Part shown: positions 60,909 through 64,000 of the stretch, one piece after another
How the letters are laid out: each line of letters starts with the position of its first letter
How positions within the stretch are numbered: the stretch's first letter is position 1
Source: Paenibacillus sp. JJ-223
GTDB lineage: Bacteria > Bacillota > Bacilli > Paenibacillales > Paenibacillaceae
Direction of reading: 5' to 3'
DNA length: 64,000 nt
Assembly: GCF_927798175.1 (NCBI RefSeq)
Contig: NZ_CAKMMP010000005.1
Span: 62,001 to 126,000 of the forward strand
Position numbers and translations under genes: made by a program
The notes under the pieces: generated by a model
Databases searched by the model: none
What the model was told of the DNA's origin: nothing
Seen by the model: the letters and a program-made list of their open reading frames with translations, nothing else

Positions 60909-61903
60909 TGGAACAAGTCAGGATAGACCGCCTTGGCCACTTCCTTCAAGCCTTGGGTCACGCGAGGACCTGGACGAGTCAGCAGATTGGCATCCAAACC
61001 GATGACCTGATCGTTTTTGACGGCTGTAATTTGATCCCAACCGCTGCGGGCCTTGATGATTTGATCCAGTGTTTTGGAGTCTTCCACCACGTCGTCCGCG
61101 TACAAAATCACATCCGGATTGGCGGCGATGATGTTTTCTTCGTTGATTTCATTCCAGCCTGTCATGTCGGAAGCGACGTTCGTAGCACCGGAAAGCGTGA
61201 TGATTTCATCCATGAACTCGCCCTTGCCCACAGTCCAGCCTGGGGAGAACTCCACGTACACTTTTTTCTTGTCTTCCGGTTTCACCGATTTGACCGCTTC
61301 CGTCACGTCAGCCACATCTTGTTTCATCTGTGCGGCCAATTTCCGGGCTTCTGCCTGACGGTCCGTAATTTTGCCGAACGTTTCGATGTTGTTGATTACG
61401 TCATCGACCGATTTCGGGTCTGTTTTGAAAATGGTGATACCCAAGTCGCGCAGCTTTTTCACGGCTTCCTCGCTCATCGAAATCCCCGTTACCACGAGAT
61501 CGGCATCCGCTGCAATGATCGACTCTTCGTTCGGCTTGGACACGCCGCCCATCTTCGGTTTTGTCGTCGCTGCTTCCGGATAATCGTCGAAATCGGATAC
61601 GCCCACGATCTGCTCGTCCAATCCGAGCGCGAACAGCGATTCCGTTTCGGCTGGCGATACGGAGACGATCTTTGTCGGCGCCTTTTCAAACGTAAACGAC
61701 TCGCCCGTTGCATCGGTCACCGTGAGCGGATACTGCGTTTTAAGGTCCGTCTGCGCCTGTTCCTGGGATTGCCCCTGTGCCGGCTGCTGCGTGCCTGCGC
61801 CTCCTTCGTTGTTCGTTGTTGCCGCTCCGCATCCTGCGAGAGCGAATGTCAGCATCGCTGCGCTCAGCAGGGACGCCATGCCTTTCCATGTCGTGAATCT
61901 CAT
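60905..61903 (-). CDS. btuF: Cobalamin-binding lipoprotein
   Basis: 332 residues. The signal ends at the lipobox LAGC (C25), followed by a Gln/Gly-rich linker (about 30-50) and a two-lobed binding domain of the iron/B12 class: PTKIVSVSPAETESLFALG at the N-lobe, TVGKGEFMDEIITLSGATNV in the C-lobe. It hands corrinoid to BtuC. GGGGAGAATCCAATC lies before ATG 61903. It is the first gene after the riboswitch. Confidence 0.92.
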   Translation of the reverse strand: MRFTTWKGMASLLSAAMLTFALAGCGAATTNNEGGAGTQQPAQGQSQEQAQTDLKTQYPLTVTDATGESFTFEKAPTKIVSVSPAETESLFALGLDEQIVGVSDFDDYPEAATTKPKMGGVSKPNEESIIAADADLVVTGISMSEEAVKKLRDLGITIFKTDPKSVDDVINNIETFGKITDRQAEARKLAAQMKQDVADVTEAVKSVKPEDKKKVYVEFSPGWTVGKGEFMDEIITLSGATNVASDMTGWNEINEENIIAANPDVILYADDVVEDSKTLDQIIKARSGWDQITAVKNDQVIGLDANLLTRPGPRVTQGLKEVAKAVYPDLFQ

Positions 61904-61987
61904 GATTGGATTCTCCCCTTTTTCTGTGTTTGGTAGATCGAAGACTGTGCTTCCGCCCGTGTCTGTCCCTTGAATGGCCGTTTCTTG

Positions 61988-62290
61988 AAAAAAAATCCCC
62001 GATCCTTGCGATCAGGATCAGGGATAACGTCTCGCATATGGCGACCCGCGCACGACAGCACAAGGCCGCATGCATGGAGCATTGCCCGAAACGCTGTCCT
62101 TTCCTCGAAGGAACACCGATGGTTAAACGCCCTGGGCAGGCAACCTGACTTTCCACGCCGAATCGGCTGGATTACAGTGGCGGGACCGTGCCGGATTTGC
62201 ACCGGCTTCCCCTGTTTTACCCGTTTGCCCTCTCCGGATCGTCCGCACGGACGCCGTGATTTTCGGGACTAACGGGTCCCATGGTCGTTA
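61988..62290 (-). promoter_or_regulatory. Cobalamin riboswitch with intrinsic terminator
   Basis: Read leftward: the conserved core GCCGGTGCAAATCCGGCACG then CCCGCCACTGTAAT is at 62174-62208, the B12-box region. The expression platform ends at the terminator CCCTGATCCT, loop, AAGGATCGGGG and TTTTTTTT (61988-62025). Adenosylcobalamin binding would favour the terminator and shut off btuF and the genes beyond it. Confidence 0.93.
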
Positions 62291-62409
62291 ATATTGCATC
62301 CCCATTCAAGTGGGTGTGCATCTGCTGCCGAACGCCTTCGCCAGCTCTTGAAACGATGCTTGTACCGAAGCCACACTTCTGTTGTGATTATAGGTGATAT
62401 CGACCGTGC

Positions 62410-63102
62410 TTACAACCCGATTTCGGGAAAAGGAAGACGGATTGCCTTCCGTCCGTCCGGCGAACGTTCCAATTGAAGCCGGATCGCTTGCCCCGGAATG
62501 ACCGAAACGCCCCAGAACGCCTGACCTGGCAGCAGCCGAGTCAGCATATAACGAATGACCCCGCCATGCGTAACGACCAGATCTTTCGTCTGCGCTGTTG
62601 CCAAATCACCAGTTCTCTCATGCCGGGGTTCCGCCCATATTACTTCATTCATAAAATCATCGATCCGGGCAGCAAACGATGACCACGGTTCCCCGCCGGG
62701 CGGAGTTACCGTTTGCGGTGAATCGATCCATTCCCGGTAACGGGCCAAATGCTTCAGTTCCTCATAGGTCCGCCCTTCCCATTCGCCAAAATGGATTTCT
62801 CTCAGCCGGGAGTCCATGTGGGCTTGCCCTGCGTGCAAGGGGGCGACCCATTCCAGCGTCTGGCGGCAGCGAAGCAGATCGCTGCTATGGACCGATCTCC
62901 ACTCGATGCCGCCCAACTGCACGCGCAGTGAGGCCAATTCCTGCTCCGCTTCAGGCAGCAAACCGATATCGGTATGGCCGAGGTACCTCTTTTCCGCGTT
63001 CCACGCCGTCGTGCCGTGACGAACAAGCCATAATTCTTTTTCCCATCGATCGTGTGTCCCTTGCTGATCTTGTTGTTCTCCCCGTCTTGTCATCATGTCC
63101 AT
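62410..63102 (-). CDS. cobC: Histidine phosphatase family protein, probable alpha-ribazole phosphatase
   Basis: 230 residues. The RHG motif with phosphorylated His is at 28-30 (LVRHGTTAWN), the second His in VVTHGGVIR, and the acidic REIHFGEWEG loop is typical of CobC. It would remove phosphate from alpha-ribazole 5'-phosphate; the general phosphoglycerate-mutase-like fold leaves some doubt. The start overlaps the cbiB stop. It lies before the riboswitch, so its control differs from that of the genes below. Confidence 0.88.
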   Translation of the reverse strand: MDMMTRRGEQQDQQGTHDRWEKELWLVRHGTTAWNAEKRYLGHTDIGLLPEAEQELASLRVQLGGIEWRSVHSSDLLRCRQTLEWVAPLHAGQAHMDSRLREIHFGEWEGRTYEELKHLARYREWIDSPQTVTPPGGEPWSSFAARIDDFMNEVIWAEPRHERTGDLATAQTKDLVVTHGGVIRYMLTRLLPGQAFWGVSVIPGQAIRLQLERSPDGRKAIRLPFPEIGL

Positions 63103-64000
63103 AACAACGAGCCTCCGCAGAACCAGATCAGCAGGTTGACCAAAATGCAGAGCAGTACGAACGATCCGGCCGACCAGAACATCAGGCGCGACGTGCGCAC
63201 GATGTCTTCGGCCTCCATTGGACGAGTGGGCTCACCCATATATGCACGAAACGAAGCTACGCCATGGTAAACATTGTGCCCGCCAAGCCGAATGCCCAGC
63301 GCTCCGGCAACAGCCGACTCAGGAAAACCGCTGTTCGGACTTGGATGCAATCGTGCATCCCTGGAGACCATGCGTGCTGACTGCCTTGCGTCCAGCTTCA
63401 TGACCCAGGCGCCCGCGATGAGCAATAAGGCCGTGATCCGCGCCGGAATCCAGTTGGCCCAGTCGTCAAGACGTGCCGAGGCCCAGCCGAGATGCAGGTA
63501 CTTTTCGTTTTTGTAACCGACCATGGAATCCAAGGTGTTAACGGCACGATAGGCCATGGCCAGCGGAGCTCCTCCGATCAGCGCGTAGAACAGCGGGGAG
63601 ACGATGGCATCGACGATGTTTTCGGCCACCGTTTCCACTGTCCCGCGCACGATCTCCGGTTCCTCCAGATGCTCGGTATCCCTGCCCACGATCATGCCGA
63701 GCGAACGTCTGGCTCCCGGAAGGTCGCCTTGCGCCAAATGGCGATAAACCTCCATGCCTGCATCCTTCAGTCCTTTGGACGCAATGGTGGTCGCAATTAA
63801 CAGGATTTCGGCCAAAACAGCGAGCACTGGATGGATCAGCCCCAGCACAATGAGTACCAGCCACGTCAGCATAAAAGCACCGCCGGCAATCACGATCGGG
63901 AACCATAATCCGGCCTTTTTGAGCCCTTGATCCGAATGAACCTTGGCACGGATCCATCGTTCTAAAGCCGTAATGCCTTTGCCCATGCCGATGACCGGAT
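63093..64000 (-). CDS. cbiB: Adenosylcobinamide-phosphate synthase, start off the right edge
   Basis: The frame continues to the right end of the window and codes for at least 302 residues. It reads PVIGMGKG at the edge, the usual LPHPVIGMG region of CbiB, so only about 20 residues are missing. Several membrane helices are present. VAENIVDAIVSPLFYALIGG and the VNTLDSMVGYKNEKYLHLGW block are conserved. It attaches aminopropanol (phosphate) to cobyric acid. The window includes the C-terminus. The stop overlaps the cobC start. Confidence 0.93.
   Translation of the reverse strand, partial: PVIGMGKGITALERWIRAKVHSDQGLKKAGLWFPIVIAGGAFMLTWLVLIVLGLIHPVLAVLAEILLIATTIASKGLKDAGMEVYRHLAQGDLPGARRSLGMIVGRDTEHLEEPEIVRGTVETVAENIVDAIVSPLFYALIGGAPLAMAYRAVNTLDSMVGYKNEKYLHLGWASARLDDWANWIPARITALLLIAGAWVMKLDARQSARMVSRDARLHPSPNSGFPESAVAGALGIRLGGHNVYHGVASFRAYMGEPTRPMEAEDIVRTSRLMFWSAGSFVLLCILVNLLIWFCGGSLLWT

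Overview
The window looks like a moderately GC-rich member of the Bacillales, most likely Paenibacillus or a close relative (inference). Supporting points are ypsA, a T-box in front of thrS, tcyP, E. coli-type speD, an ECF sigma factor paired with a DUF4179 protein, and Firmicute-type ribosome binding sites (GGAGG), rho-independent terminators and riboswitches.

Layout. (1) 1-7345 is an AT-rich island read leftward: small unrelated genes (DUF6933, nucleotidyltransferase, HD, DinB, Nudix, a kinase fragment, two unknowns, two GNATs, GrpB). They are separated by nine related imperfect palindromes of about 60-195 bp that look like integron attC sites. At the right end lies a tenth core-like motif, followed by the broken C-terminal half of a tyrosine recombinase. 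This reads as a relic, integron-like cassette array. The array probably continues past the left edge. (2) 7563-13208 holds a B12-binding radical SAM protein, recQ and a DUF5412 protein. A long non-coding stretch between the first two carries a 10-bp periodic repeat and a roughly 230-bp MITE-like element, which recurs at 35.3 kb and as a stub at 13.3 kb. (3) 13363-19002 is a surface-glycan operon (CapD-like dehydratase, UDP-sugar dehydrogenase, methyltransferase, family 2 glycosyltransferase) with a divergent GT-D glycosyltransferase. (4) 19190-29600 is housekeeping and accessory: RluA, ypsA, a holin-like type I toxin, speD, a GNAT-Nudix fusion, AraC, an ankyrin protein, ECF sigma with anti-sigma, and a two-gene ThrE-type exporter.

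(5) 29745-35215 is an envelope cluster read leftward: phosphotransferase, response regulator, histidine kinase, a degenerate kinase paralogue without the phospho-acceptor His, and a class A PBP. (6) 35616-44020 carries DinB, DUF1963, a coiled-coil protein coupled to amt, a GNAT, and an M23 lipoprotein divergent from a second two-component system. (7) 44090-54640 contains T-box-thrS, an SDR, an MBL hydrolase, an M24 peptidase, a preQ1-I riboswitch with a queuosine-precursor transporter, tcyP and a chemoreceptor. (8) 54855-64000 is a cobalamin salvage and uptake locus, cbiB-cobC-[B12 riboswitch]-btuF-btuC-btuD-cobT-cobU-cobS-cobQ, largely translationally coupled. The riboswitch sits inside the cluster so that it would control uptake and late assembly genes.

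No tRNA, rRNA or CRISPR array was recognised. Names come from motif recognition by eye; no database search was run.
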